Below are positions 46,949 through 54,124 of a DNA stretch of 64,000 bases, in pieces (positions within the stretch are counted from its first letter, which is position 1; each line of letters opens with the position of its first letter). The notes under the pieces are model-generated. The model worked only from the letters and a program-made list of their open reading frames with translations, was not told where the DNA came from and did not search any database. A program made the translations under genes and the position numbers. Source of the stretch: BOKV01 sp041397525 (lineage in GTDB: Bacteria > Pseudomonadota > Alphaproteobacteria > Rhizobiales > Rhizobiaceae); the NCBI GenBank assembly GCA_041397525.1, contig JAWKWL010000001.1, positions 558,001 through 622,000 on the forward strand, given 5' to 3'.

Positions 46949-47905
46949 TTAACGCTGCCAATACCCCGCCCATGTCCGGCTGACTGGTGAGGCCATCGCC
47001 AATTCGATCACGCCATAGGCATTCGTGCCGTTGTCATTGCGGCGATTGTCCTCCAGCCATGCGGCATGATTTGCATACTGGTGCAGGTAGCGCGGTGAAA
47101 CGCGGTGGTGCTGACCCTGCACCATGCGACGCAGGCGGGAGAAGTAGCTTTCAACCCAATTGGTGTGCTTTCCATGGCTGCTGTAGGCTTCGGAATGGTT
47201 GATCCGGTCGATTTCCCAACCTGTGTGAAGCTGATCCCAATGGCTCGCTTCGTCGGCTGACATGGTGGCCATGCGGTCCACATTCTCGATTGCGAGTTGA
47301 ACGCCATCGGCTTCCGACATGGTGATGAATGGAACCGTGCGGCCAAGGCGTTCACGGAAGGCCACCACGACGCGGCGGTTGCCGGTCTGATGCTTCTTCA
47401 AGCGACGGTCAACGCGCTTGCTGGCGACGTTGTGAGGGCGGATATGACCGCCAAAAAATGCACCATCCACTTCAACGTGGCCGTCAAGCATTTCGCCAGT
47501 GTGGACTTCGGCTGCCATGGCTTCACGCAGCTTGTGTGAGAGTACGAAAGCGGTTTTGTATTGGCAGTCCAGATCACGGGAAAGCTGCAAGGCAGAAATG
47601 CCCTTTGCGCCATTCACGAAAATGCAGATCGCGGCAAGCAGGTCAACAAAGGCCATCTTGCGGCTGGCAAAGATGGTGCCGGACGTGACGCTGAATTGGT
47701 GATGGCAGGCAACGCATTTGAACTTGCGACGGGTGGCAATGTCATAGGTCTCGGTGCTGCCGCAACGCGGGCAAACCGCTTCGCCGTGGGTGTCCTGCCA
47801 ACGCAGATTGCAGAACGTGCGGTAAGCCTGTTCCTCACCACCCTTGTAGATAGCCTTGAGGGAGAGCGTGCGGGCTGCTGCTGAAAGGAGAAAGTGCTGT
47901 GCCAT
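46949..47905 (-). CDS. IS1595-family transposase
   Basis: A 318-residue DDE transposase. The N-terminal zinc ribbon has CPRCGS and CVACHH motifs. The catalytic core shows the first aspartate in LDGHVEVDGAFFGG, a later acidic site in the ENVDRMATMSADEASHW region and the glutamate or asparagine segment HTNWVESYFSRLRRM that is typical of IS1595. The ATG at 47905 (MAQHFLLSAAART) is preferred over one at 47914. The frame is intact. It is divergent from the DUF6471-like gene. Confidence 0.92.
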   Translation of the reverse strand: MAQHFLLSAAARTLSLKAIYKGGEEQAYRTFCNLRWQDTHGEAVCPRCGSTETYDIATRRKFKCVACHHQFSVTSGTIFASRKMAFVDLLAAICIFVNGAKGISALQLSRDLDCQYKTAFVLSHKLREAMAAEVHTGEMLDGHVEVDGAFFGGHIRPHNVASKRVDRRLKKHQTGNRRVVVAFRERLGRTVPFITMSEADGVQLAIENVDRMATMSADEASHWDQLHTGWEIDRINHSEAYSSHGKHTNWVESYFSRLRRMVQGQHHRVSPRYLHQYANHAAWLEDNRRNDNGTNAYGVIELAMASPVSRTWAGYWQR

Positions 47906-47912
47906 TGTCATC

Positions 47913-47938
47913 ATATCCGTTACTTATGTAACAGATAT
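47913..47938. promoter_or_regulatory. near-perfect palindrome over the transposase start
   Basis: ATATCCGTTAC and GTAACAGATAT form 11-base arms with one mismatch around TTAT. The site overlaps the transposase start region and lies next to the promoter of the divergent DUF6471-like gene, suggesting it is an operator. Confidence 0.55.
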
Positions 47939-47944
47939 AGTGCA

Positions 47945-47973
47945 TTGACATATGGCATACAAGGGCATATATC
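47945..47973 (+). promoter_or_regulatory. sigma-70-type promoter for the DUF6471-like gene
   Basis: TTGACA at 47945-47950 is spaced 17 bases from TATATC at 47968-47973, about 35 bases ahead of the start at 48009. This is the best promoter match in the window. Confidence 0.65.
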
Positions 47974-48008
47974 ATCATTTACGATACTTTTTTCTGCAAA
48001 GGTGATAC

Positions 48009-48233
48009 ATGCCAGATCAAACCGAATGGGAAACGAAGGCTGCAAACCTTCTTAAGGCCGAATTGAAGCGAAAAGGCGTGACCTACTCGCAGTTGGTCGA
48101 TAAGCTTGCCTCAATTGGGGTTGATGAGAAGGAGGTGAACATCCGCAACAAGCTTTCCAGGGGGAAGTTCACGGCGGCGTTCATGTTGCAATGTCTGGAA
48201 GCGATAGAGGCGCAATCTTTGCACTTGGGTTAG
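48009..48233 (+). CDS. DUF6471-like small helix-turn-helix protein
   Basis: A 74-residue protein (start MPDQTEWETKAANLLKAELK). The whole length looks like one small helical domain, with KGVTYSQLVDKLASIGV and VNIRNKLSRGKFTAAFML resembling a helix-turn-helix, matching DUF6471. An AAAGGTG site is four bases from the start. Being divergent from the transposase across a palindrome, it probably regulates transposition. That role is inferred. Confidence 0.75.
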   Translation: MPDQTEWETKAANLLKAELKRKGVTYSQLVDKLASIGVDEKEVNIRNKLSRGKFTAAFMLQCLEAIEAQSLHLG

Positions 48234-48334
48234 TCGTCGGCCTTGCTGTCGCTTTGATCTTTTCTGCTTGGGCCTACCCTTGGTTCAGTGATCCAAACTA
48301 TCAAACCATTAGTCGCCGTCTGGCAAATCAATAA
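48191..48334 (+). CDS. possible 47-residue membrane microprotein
   Basis: An open frame overlapping the end of the DUF6471-like gene in another frame, starting MSGSDRGAIFALGLVVGLAV. It encodes one strong membrane helix followed by YPWFSDPNYQTISRRLANQ. It lacks a clear ribosome-binding site and would depend on translational coupling. The end also overlaps the 3' end of the opposing 282-residue gene. Evidence is modest. Confidence 0.4.
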   Translation: MSGSDRGAIFALGLVVGLAVALIFSAWAYPWFSDPNYQTISRRLANQ

Positions 48335-49157
48335 CTTGGTGGACATGCGTCACGGCATAAGCGACTGGCTTCCCGCCCTTTATTTGGACATTCACATCTA
48401 CGACAAAGCCCTTTTTGAAGACGTTTTCGTCTGCTTCTCGGACTTCATGTTTTATTTGTTTTTCTGAAAGATTTGAACCATACATCAAGGCCAACGGTTT
48501 TTGGCTGATTTCCTCAATCAGGACCAATTCGCCAGAACGCTTACCAACATCAACATTGTTGATGTCAGACCTTGTGAATACCATTAAGACACGTCGATGA
48601 TCGGCGCTATCCTTCTTGTCAAGTTCTTGTTTTTTTAACTCAATTGTTCTTCTAGCGCTCTTGGCTTCTTGCGTTGAAAACTTGAATGCTGCCTTTATTT
48701 CGCGCTTCCCGTCTTCAAAGGTGGCCAATTCCAGTGTATGAGACCCATCAGGATCGCGGGCTATTGCTTCTACCGCGTCGGCCCAATCCTTTAGCGCGTT
48801 CTTTGTATCCTGGCCCGGCCCATCTTCGCCCTTGATCAATTTAGTAAGTCGAACACCCCAACGCTTAATGAATTCCTCGGCAATTAAGATTTGATCCATT
48901 TGAGATATGAATGGAGCCGCGATTACGAGTTCCGGAATAATGTCAACTATTGTGCTTCCGGCACGCACTTCCTTTACAAAGAAATTTGCATCATCCTTTA
49001 AGTCAGGATGGCTTTCTTTGATGAATCTCTCAAATTCATTTCCAAGAGACGTAAACATGCCAACGAACGAACCAAGCTCAATTGGATCCTTCGTGTCAAT
49101 CGTAAGCGTCAAATGAACCGGCGACTCCCCCATGAGTTGAGAATACGTTTTTTTCAT
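48309..49157 (-). CDS. passenger protein of unknown function (282 residues)
   Basis: A 282-residue soluble protein. The first half has a regular alpha/beta pattern (VHLTLTIDTKDPIELGSFVG) and a hydrophobic segment (AGSTIVDIIPELVIAAPFISQMDQ) possibly buried or membrane-associated. The second half is rich in Lys and Glu (SARRTIELKKQELDKKDSAD) with a beta-rich end (VVDVNVQIKGGKPVAYAVTHVHQV). It is the largest passenger gene, AT-richer than the host. I recognise no family. Confidence 0.7.
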   Translation of the reverse strand: MKKTYSQLMGESPVHLTLTIDTKDPIELGSFVGMFTSLGNEFERFIKESHPDLKDDANFFVKEVRAGSTIVDIIPELVIAAPFISQMDQILIAEEFIKRWGVRLTKLIKGEDGPGQDTKNALKDWADAVEAIARDPDGSHTLELATFEDGKREIKAAFKFSTQEAKSARRTIELKKQELDKKDSADHRRVLMVFTRSDINNVDVGKRSGELVLIEEISQKPLALMYGSNLSEKQIKHEVREADENVFKKGFVVDVNVQIKGGKPVAYAVTHVHQVIDLPDGD

Positions 49158-49197
49158 CTCTTGTCACCACTTTCTTTTGGATGACCGGCCTTCAAAC

Positions 49198-49222
49198 TTG
49201 GTGCGTTTGATACATAAGGCCG
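49198..49222 (-). repeat. right terminal inverted repeat
   Basis: Complement of 45464-45488 over all 25 bases. The 8 bases beyond it (49223-49230) repeat the left flank. Confidence 0.9.
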
Positions 49223-49230
49223 GTCGAGCC
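49223..49230 (+). repeat. right target-site duplication
   Basis: GTCGAGCC, identical to 45456-45463. Joining the flanks restores a continuous intergenic sequence (GGTGGTCGAGCCGCCCTC). Confidence 0.85.
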
Positions 49231-49296
49231 GCCCTCTGATCTCGCTGGCCGACCCTCCCCACAAGGGGGAGGAATTTTATCCGTGCTTACATCCAA

Positions 49297-49337
49297 CGTC
49301 ATTCCGGGGCGGCGCAGCCGAACCCGGAATCCAGAGC
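49297..49337. repeat. REP-like intergenic repeat unit 1
   Basis: A 41-base sequence from CGTCATTCCGGGGCGG to CGGAATCCAGAG. It matches the start of the second unit at 49575 except for one base (cGCAgcc versus cGTAgcc). Confidence 0.7.
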
Positions 49338-49524
49338 TGTGAGACCGCAAGGTCGGAGCTGCGTTCCCGACTCTTGCGATTTTCAGCACTTGGCTGCGCC
49401 AAGACACTGAAATCGCTTTCTCCTCCTCAAGGGGGGAGAGTGGTGCCCGGGTCGAACGCCCCCCCCTGAGAACAAAATGCGGGGAGGCACGCGATTGATC
49501 CGGCGAAGCCGGAGTAGAGCGGGT

Positions 49525-49539
49525 GGGGGGGGGGGGGGG
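49525..49539 (+). repeat. 15-G homopolymer
   Basis: Fifteen uninterrupted G residues after GGGT, in non-coding sequence. Such tracts are prone to length change by slippage and to sequencing error. Confidence 0.8.
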
Positions 49540-49574
49540 TAAGTCCCTCCCGAAAGGCCTTCCCCTCTCTCAGC

Positions 49575-49670
49575 CGTCATTCCGGGGCGGCGTAGCCGAA
49601 CCCGGAATCCAGAGTCGCAGCCTCACAGGACTGGATTCCGGGTCCGCCGTTCCGGCGTCCCGGAATGACG
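49575..49670. repeat. REP-like inverted repeat, full palindrome
   Basis: The ends CGTCATTCCG (49575-49584) and CGGAATGACG (49661-49670) pair perfectly, with further complementary stretches (CCGGAATCCAG and CTGGATTCCGGG) inside, so the 96-base unit can fold into a long hairpin. It contains a copy of unit 1. Confidence 0.8.
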
Positions 49671-49901
49671 GCGTGAAAAAACTCTGTCCCCGCCTCACAA
49701 ACCTCCCCCTATCATCCTCGCACTGTTGTCCGCAGCAAACGCCGGTTCGGCTCTCGACATTTGCTGCGCAATTGCCTGCCGCCCTTCACGGCGCTTCGCT
49801 TGTCTCGGATATCGCCGTCGGGTTCGGAGGACTTCAGCAGCGAAGCGGTTGTGGCCATGGTTTCGGGAATGTTCCGTAGGCGACCTTGAGCGTCTAGAGC
49901 A

Positions 49902-49935
49902 ATTCAGGTTTCTTACCGCAAGGCAGAACCTGAAT
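49902..49935. repeat. inverted repeat of unknown role
   Basis: ATTCAGGTT and AACCTGAAT are perfect 9-base arms around a 16-base loop. No T-tract follows. It follows the TCTAGAGCA sequence often seen at dispersed Rhizobiales repeats. Confidence 0.4.
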
Positions 49936-50200
49936 GCGCAACCAAGGACGATTATGCCCGCGCTGTCTCGTTTCTGGAGAAACTCGAAGCGCTCTACTGG
50001 ACAGTGCGCCCCCATTCACCCGCCCACGATTCGGTGACAGGCCGATGACGTCGCCTCCCGCAAGGGAGTGACGAAAAAATATTTCCGACCGCGCTGCACA
50101 CCTCCCGCAAGCCCTTGATCGGCAAGGTTTTCAGCAGGAACAGGGTGTGGAAACCGCGGCAGCTCGCCACGGTTTGCTGCGCCGCACAACACAATTGCCG

Positions 50201-50228
50201 TTGACGTGGACCGCAACTCCACTAGATT
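50201..50228 (+). promoter_or_regulatory. promoter of the 27-residue microprotein unit
   Basis: TTGACG at 50201-50206 is spaced 16 bases from TAGATT at 50223-50228. The transcript would start near 50235 and run through the microprotein to the terminator at 50395. Confidence 0.55.
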
Positions 50229-50275
50229 CAACTCCATGGCGGCATCGGGCCGCAGCAATGGAACAGGAGGCAAAA

Positions 50276-50359
50276 ATGGTAATGTCACATCGAGTGAATG
50301 TCCTGCTTGTCTGCGCGGCATTCATGTTCGTCGGAGCGTTTGTGCTGGGCGTGTTCTGA
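50276..50359 (+). CDS. 27-residue membrane microprotein
   Basis: The sequence starts MVMSHRVNVLLVCAAFMFVG and continues as one membrane helix to the stop. It has a strong AGGAGG site six bases ahead, a promoter about 50 bases upstream and a terminator 36 bases after the stop. This compact unit supports it being expressed. Its function is unknown; it may act on a membrane partner. Confidence 0.6.
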   Translation: MVMSHRVNVLLVCAAFMFVGAFVLGVF

Positions 50360-50394
50360 GTTTTCCGCCAATTGGTGATATAACGGCAACATTT

Positions 50395-50425
50395 GGCCCG
50401 TTCCGGTCTCCGGAGCGGGCCTTTT
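50395..50425 (+). terminator. terminator of the microprotein unit
   Basis: A GGCCCG/CGGGCC outer stem with an inner CCGG/CCGG stem is followed by TTTT. T residues lie only on the plus-strand side, so it does not serve metF on the other strand. Confidence 0.75.
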
Positions 50426-50453
50426 CATTGGGTCGCTGACCGGTCGATTCGGT

Positions 50454-51344
50454 TCAGGCGGCTTTCGGCTTTTCCGCGCGGATGCCGAGCATGTGGCAGA
50501 TGGCAAACGCGAGATCCGCCCGGTTCATCGTGTAGAAGTGGAAATCACCAACACCGCGCGAAATCAGGTCGCTCACCTGCTCCGCCGCAATCGCCGAGGC
50601 AACAAGCGCCCTCGTCTGCGGGTCGTTTTCAAGCCCCTCGAACCGCTCGGCGAGCCAGGTCGGCACCGAAGCGCCGCAGCGCCGGGCAAAGCCCGCGACC
50701 TTGTTGAAGTCGTGAACAGGCAGGATGCCCGGAATGATGGGGATATAGATGCCGGCACGGCGCACCCGCTCGACATAGGCTTCGTATGCGTCGTTTTCGA
50801 AGAAGAACTGGGTGATCGCACGCGTCGCGCCGTGATCGATCTTGCGCTTCAGCATGTCGATATCGGTGGCGAAATCCGGGCTTTCGGGATGCTTTTCGGG
50901 ATAGGCAGAGACATGGATGTCAAAGTCACCGATTGCCGATATCGCGCCGCAAAGCTCCGCGGCATTCGCGTAACCATCGGGCCGCGCCACATAGGCATGG
51001 CCGACGCCTTCGGCAGGATCGCCGCGCAACGCCACGATACGCTTGACGCCAGCAGCCTTGTAATCGGCAATCACGGCGTCAACCTCGCCGCGCGATGCAC
51101 CAACACAGGTCAGATGGCCTGCGACCGGCACTGTGGTCTCATTGGCAATGCGGGAGACAATGGAGAGGGTACTGTCGCGGGTGGAGCCACCCGCGCCATA
51201 GGTGACGGAAATGAAATCGGGAGCGAGCGGTGCCAGCCGGTCAACACTCGCCCACAGGGTTTCCTCCATCCGCGCATTGGCAGGCGGAAAGAACTCGAAC
51301 GAAACGCGCAGCTTCTGTGCCGGGCGGCGGGTCAGCTGTTTCAT
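50454..51344 (-). CDS. metF: 5,10-methylenetetrahydrofolate reductase
   Basis: A 296-residue FAD enzyme that reduces methylenetetrahydrofolate to methyltetrahydrofolate for methionine synthesis. Typical segments are VSFEFFPPANARMEETLW, the FAD/folate site SVTYGAGGSTRDSTL, HLTCVGASR, LRGDP and AITQFFFENDAYEAYV. The ATG at 51344 overlaps the upstream regulator gene by 4 bases, so the two are translationally coupled. Length is normal. Confidence 0.95.
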   Translation of the reverse strand: MKQLTRRPAQKLRVSFEFFPPANARMEETLWASVDRLAPLAPDFISVTYGAGGSTRDSTLSIVSRIANETTVPVAGHLTCVGASRGEVDAVIADYKAAGVKRIVALRGDPAEGVGHAYVARPDGYANAAELCGAISAIGDFDIHVSAYPEKHPESPDFATDIDMLKRKIDHGATRAITQFFFENDAYEAYVERVRRAGIYIPIIPGILPVHDFNKVAGFARRCGASVPTWLAERFEGLENDPQTRALVASAIAAEQVSDLISRGVGDFHFYTMNRADLAFAICHMLGIRAEKPKAA

Positions 51345-52357
51345 GAAACTGCTCCTGTCTCGCCAGCTGCGATGAGCATGCGCGGATCTCGTGCCAGCCA
51401 CAACGTCACGGTCAGTTTGCCCGCCGCACCTTCAGGCGCGATGTCGCGCGCCTCCACGAGTTCAAGCCCCGCCTGCGCAATCCAGTCGGCCATTTGTTCA
51501 TGGCTGAAGCCGAGCCGGACATGCTGGTGTTCGTCGCGCAGGAATTCAAGCGCATGCGGCGCGAAATCGGCAATCAGCAGCCGCCCTCCTGGGCTGAGCG
51601 CACGCGCAGCCTCACGGATCGCGGCCAGTGGATCATCGAGATAGTGCAGCACCTGGTGCAGCGTCACCAGGTCGAACTGCCCCGCTGGCGTTGGCAGCAT
51701 GTAGATGTCGCCCTGGCGCACCTGCACGCGGGAAAGCCCCGCAGCGTCGAGATTGGCCCGCGCGATCTGCAGCATGTCTCGGCTGGCATCAACACCCGCC
51801 CCGCGCTGGTAGAGCGGCGCGAAAAGTTCAAGCAGCCGGCCCGTGCCGGTGCCAAGATCGAGCATCGCGTCAAACGGCCGGGAGCCCGCCAAAGAAAGCA
51901 TCGCCGCCTCGACCCTGGCGTCGTCGGCATGCAGCGAACGAAGTTCGTCCCAGGCCTGCGCATTCTGCGAGAAATAATCCGCAGCCCGCTCAGCCCGCCG
52001 CTGGCGTACAGTGTTCAACCGCTCGCGGTCGCGCACCAGTTGCGGATCGTCGCTGTCGATGCGCCCGATCAGCGCGGTGACAAGCTCGCTCGCGGCGCCA
52101 TTGTCGACCGCACGGAAAAACGCCCATGCCCCCTCCTGATAGCGCTCTACCAGCCCGGCCTCGGCCATCAGCCGCAAATGCCGCGAAATCCGCGGTTGTG
52201 ACTGCCCGAGGATTTCGATCAGGTCGCTGACGGTCAGGTCACAAGCGCTCAACAGCGCGAGCAGCCGGATCCGGGTGTTTTCTCCAGCCGCCCGCAACAG
52301 GTTGACGGCATCATCGAGGCGGAGCGAAGGGGCTGGCACGCGGTTGAGCAAGGGCAT
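51341..52357 (-). CDS. ArsR-family regulator fused to a SAM methyltransferase
   Basis: A 338-residue fusion. The N-terminal winged helix of the ArsR type covers about residues 10-95 (TRIRLLALLSACDLTVSDLIEILGQSQPRISRHLRLM). A SAM-dependent methyltransferase domain with motif I DLGTGTGRLLELF follows from about residue 165. It sits ahead of metF with an overlap, so it probably senses SAM or S-adenosylhomocysteine and controls methyl-cycle genes. Its own promoter region has a palindromic operator. Whether the methyltransferase part is active is unknown. Confidence 0.82.
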   Translation of the reverse strand: MPLLNRVPAPSLRLDDAVNLLRAAGENTRIRLLALLSACDLTVSDLIEILGQSQPRISRHLRLMAEAGLVERYQEGAWAFFRAVDNGAASELVTALIGRIDSDDPQLVRDRERLNTVRQRRAERAADYFSQNAQAWDELRSLHADDARVEAAMLSLAGSRPFDAMLDLGTGTGRLLELFAPLYQRGAGVDASRDMLQIARANLDAAGLSRVQVRQGDIYMLPTPAGQFDLVTLHQVLHYLDDPLAAIREAARALSPGGRLLIADFAPHALEFLRDEHQHVRLGFSHEQMADWIAQAGLELVEARDIAPEGAAGKLTVTLWLARDPRMLIAAGETGAVS

Positions 52358-52378
52358 GTCCTCATCGACAAATTCAAG

Positions 52379-52394
52379 ATAAAGATATCTTTAT
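52379..52394. promoter_or_regulatory. ArsR-type operator palindrome upstream of the regulator
   Basis: ATAAAGATATCTTTAT is a perfect 16-base dyad 22 bases before the regulator start. Its place and AT-rich style fit autoregulation by the ArsR-methyltransferase protein. Confidence 0.6.
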
Positions 52395-52474
52395 ATGATT
52401 TTCACAATAGCGACAAGTTGTTTTTGTTTTACGCCAGATCCTGGTGATAGGGTGATCGCAACGAAGGCGGACAG

Positions 52475-52792
52475 ATGGTCATGAAAACCGGCACAGCCAG
52501 GCAGAAGGAAATCACTCGGCGCTTGCGCATGCTTTGTCCGCTGATGCCGCTCGCCGATTTCAACCTCGTGCTCGACATGGCCCTTGCCGGTCATCTGCGC
52601 CACCTGCCGCCATCAATCGCGCTGCAACAGGCCCTCACCTCCCGCATCCGCCATGCACATTCGGAATATGACGCACTGCTGGCGGAAGGCTATGATGGTG
52701 AATCTGCGCGCCATTTCGTTCTCGACGAAATGAATGCCGTGCTGGCGCGATGGGGATCGCATTTGCGTCTGACAGCAGGTGATGATGCGTGA
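52475..52792 (+). CDS. DUF2293 protein
   Basis: A 105-residue helical protein matching DUF2293. The recognisable core is PPSIALQQALTSRIRHAHSEYDALL followed by GYDGESARHFVLDEMNAVLARWG. An ATG at 52475 or 52481 can start it. It is divergent from the ArsR-methyltransferase gene. The biochemical function of the family is unknown. Confidence 0.8.
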   Translation: MVMKTGTARQKEITRRLRMLCPLMPLADFNLVLDMALAGHLRHLPPSIALQQALTSRIRHAHSEYDALLAEGYDGESARHFVLDEMNAVLARWGSHLRLTAGDDA

Positions 52793-52870
52793 ACACAGCG
52801 TCACCGGTCACACGCTTCCAATTGCCACCGCGCCACGCCATTTGGCACTAGTTGAAACAAGGAACTCCAC

Positions 52871-53569
52871 ATGAGCAGGCTCTCGCAATTTGAAATCACC
52901 CGCAAATGGCCGGCAAAAAATCCCGATGTCATCCAGCTATATTCCCTGCCGACGCCGAACGGTATAAAGGCCTCTGCAATGCTGGAGGAAACCGGGCTAC
53001 CCTATGAGCCGCATCTGGTGAGCTTTTCCACCAACGACCAGACCAGCCCGGAATTTCTGTCGCTCAATCCCAACAACAAGATACCGGCGATCATTGATCC
53101 GAACGGGCCAGACGGAGCGCCGATGGGACTGTGGGAATCAGGCGCGATCCTGATTTATCTTGCTGACAAATCCGGCAAATTGTTGCCCGCAGAACCGGCA
53201 AAGCGCTATGAAACACTGCAATGGCTGATGTTCCAGATGGGCGGCATCGGCCCGATGTTCGGCCAGTTCGGCTTCTTCCACAAGTTTGCCGGCAAGGACA
53301 TGGCGGACAAGACCGCATTCAACCGCTACCGCGATGAGTCTCGCCGCCTGCTCGGCGTCCTCGACCGCAGGCTGGACGGGCGCGAATTCATCATGGGCAG
53401 CAGTTACACCATTGCTGATATCGCCATCTGGCCCTGGCTGCGCACGATGACCGGTTTTTACGAGGCTGGCGAAATCATGGAAATGCAGAAATTCCCCAAT
53501 GCGGGCCGCTGGCTCGAAACCTGTGTGACCCGCCCGGCCAGCGAAAAAGCCGTTAAAATACCGGGATAA
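52871..53569 (+). CDS. glutathione S-transferase family protein (YfcG-like)
   Basis: A 232-residue glutathione transferase of the YfcG/nu-type group, probably acting as a glutathione-dependent disulfide-bond reductase in the cytoplasm. The thioredoxin-like N-terminal domain includes IQLYSLPTPNGIKASAMLEETGL with the active Thr/Asn region and NKIPAIIDP with the cis-proline, then ESGAILIYLADKSGK. The C-terminal helical domain has YTIADIAIWPW. Confidence 0.9.
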   Translation: MSRLSQFEITRKWPAKNPDVIQLYSLPTPNGIKASAMLEETGLPYEPHLVSFSTNDQTSPEFLSLNPNNKIPAIIDPNGPDGAPMGLWESGAILIYLADKSGKLLPAEPAKRYETLQWLMFQMGGIGPMFGQFGFFHKFAGKDMADKTAFNRYRDESRRLLGVLDRRLDGREFIMGSSYTIADIAIWPWLRTMTGFYEAGEIMEMQKFPNAGRWLETCVTRPASEKAVKIPG

Positions 53570-53610
53570 TTCTCCACCCGATTTTCATCTGCCTGTGCCA
53601 GCATGGCAGA

Positions 53611-54105
53611 ATGGAACACTTGTCCGCATTTTCCGGCGAACCGCCGAAGCAGCCATTGGTCTGGCGGGAATCCTTTCCACCCGTCCTTCGCATGGTGTTT
53701 GCACTCATGGGCATGTTTGCCATGCTCTTTCCTGTCTGGGACCTGCGCCATGCATTGTGGCCGGTCGGCTGGTGGACCCTGTTTTTTAGCTTCATCCTTC
53801 TCGGTGCGTTTTCGGTCGGCGGCATGTTCCTGTTTTCGGCCATTCTGGGTGCGGAATCAGCTTTCCTGCTGGAAGGTGGCAAGTTGAAGGTGGATCAGGC
53901 TTCGCCACTCGGCCGCTCGCACCTGGAACTCGCCAGGGATGATATCGCCGGAATGGAAATCGTTACCCATGTATGGGATACAGGTCCCGACAGCTATTCG
54001 CTGAAACTCAACCTTGCGGACGGGAAGGTGCTGCACCTGCCATCGAGCGAAAGCCGACAACCCGTCGAAGCCATGCATGCCGAAATCGAAAAAGCACTGG
54101 CGTGA
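53611..54105 (+). CDS. two-helix membrane protein with soluble tail
   Basis: A 164-residue inner-membrane protein with two helices (MVFALMGMFAMLFPVWDL and TLFFSFILLGAFSVGGMFLF) and a C-terminal domain of about 85 residues with a beta-rich pattern (DSYSLKLNLADGKVLHLPSSES). The layout resembles small PH-like membrane proteins. It follows the GST gene by 41 bases and may be cotranscribed. Function unknown. Confidence 0.65.
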   Translation: MEHLSAFSGEPPKQPLVWRESFPPVLRMVFALMGMFAMLFPVWDLRHALWPVGWWTLFFSFILLGAFSVGGMFLFSAILGAESAFLLEGGKLKVDQASPLGRSHLELARDDIAGMEIVTHVWDTGPDSYSLKLNLADGKVLHLPSSESRQPVEAMHAEIEKALA

Positions 54106-54124
54106 GCTGCCGGGCAGCTTGACC

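Larger units (their letters stand above)
45464..49222. mobile_element. IS1595-family transposon with passenger genes
   Basis: A 3,759-bp element with perfect 25-bp terminal inverted repeats (CGGCCTTATGTATCAAAC... at 45464-45488 and its complement at 49198-49222) and an 8-bp duplication (GTCGAGCC) on both sides, the size expected for IS1595-family transposition. Inside are an IS1595-type transposase, a DUF6471-like small protein, a DUF4258/HTH toxin-antitoxin pair, a 139-residue protein, a 282-residue protein and a possible microprotein. Intact repeats, an intact transposase and exact duplication suggest recent, possibly active transposition. Confidence 0.9.
49231..50200. other. gene-free region of intergenic repeats
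   Basis: About 970 bases with no convincing gene. It holds two related palindromic repeat units, a 15-G tract and a further inverted repeat near 49902-49935. The sequence style (CATTCCGGGGCGGCG..., CCCTCCCCACAAGGGGGAGG) is that of dispersed intergenic repeats in Rhizobiales. Confidence 0.6.

Noticed and set aside
50493..51644. 383-residue plus-strand frame
   Set aside because: It is antisense to metF and the ArsR-methyltransferase gene; its composition is that of a shadow frame.
52358..52474. SAM riboswitch upstream of the metF operon
   Set aside because: The leader is short and AT-rich and holds only a simple palindrome; no riboswitch-like stems are seen.
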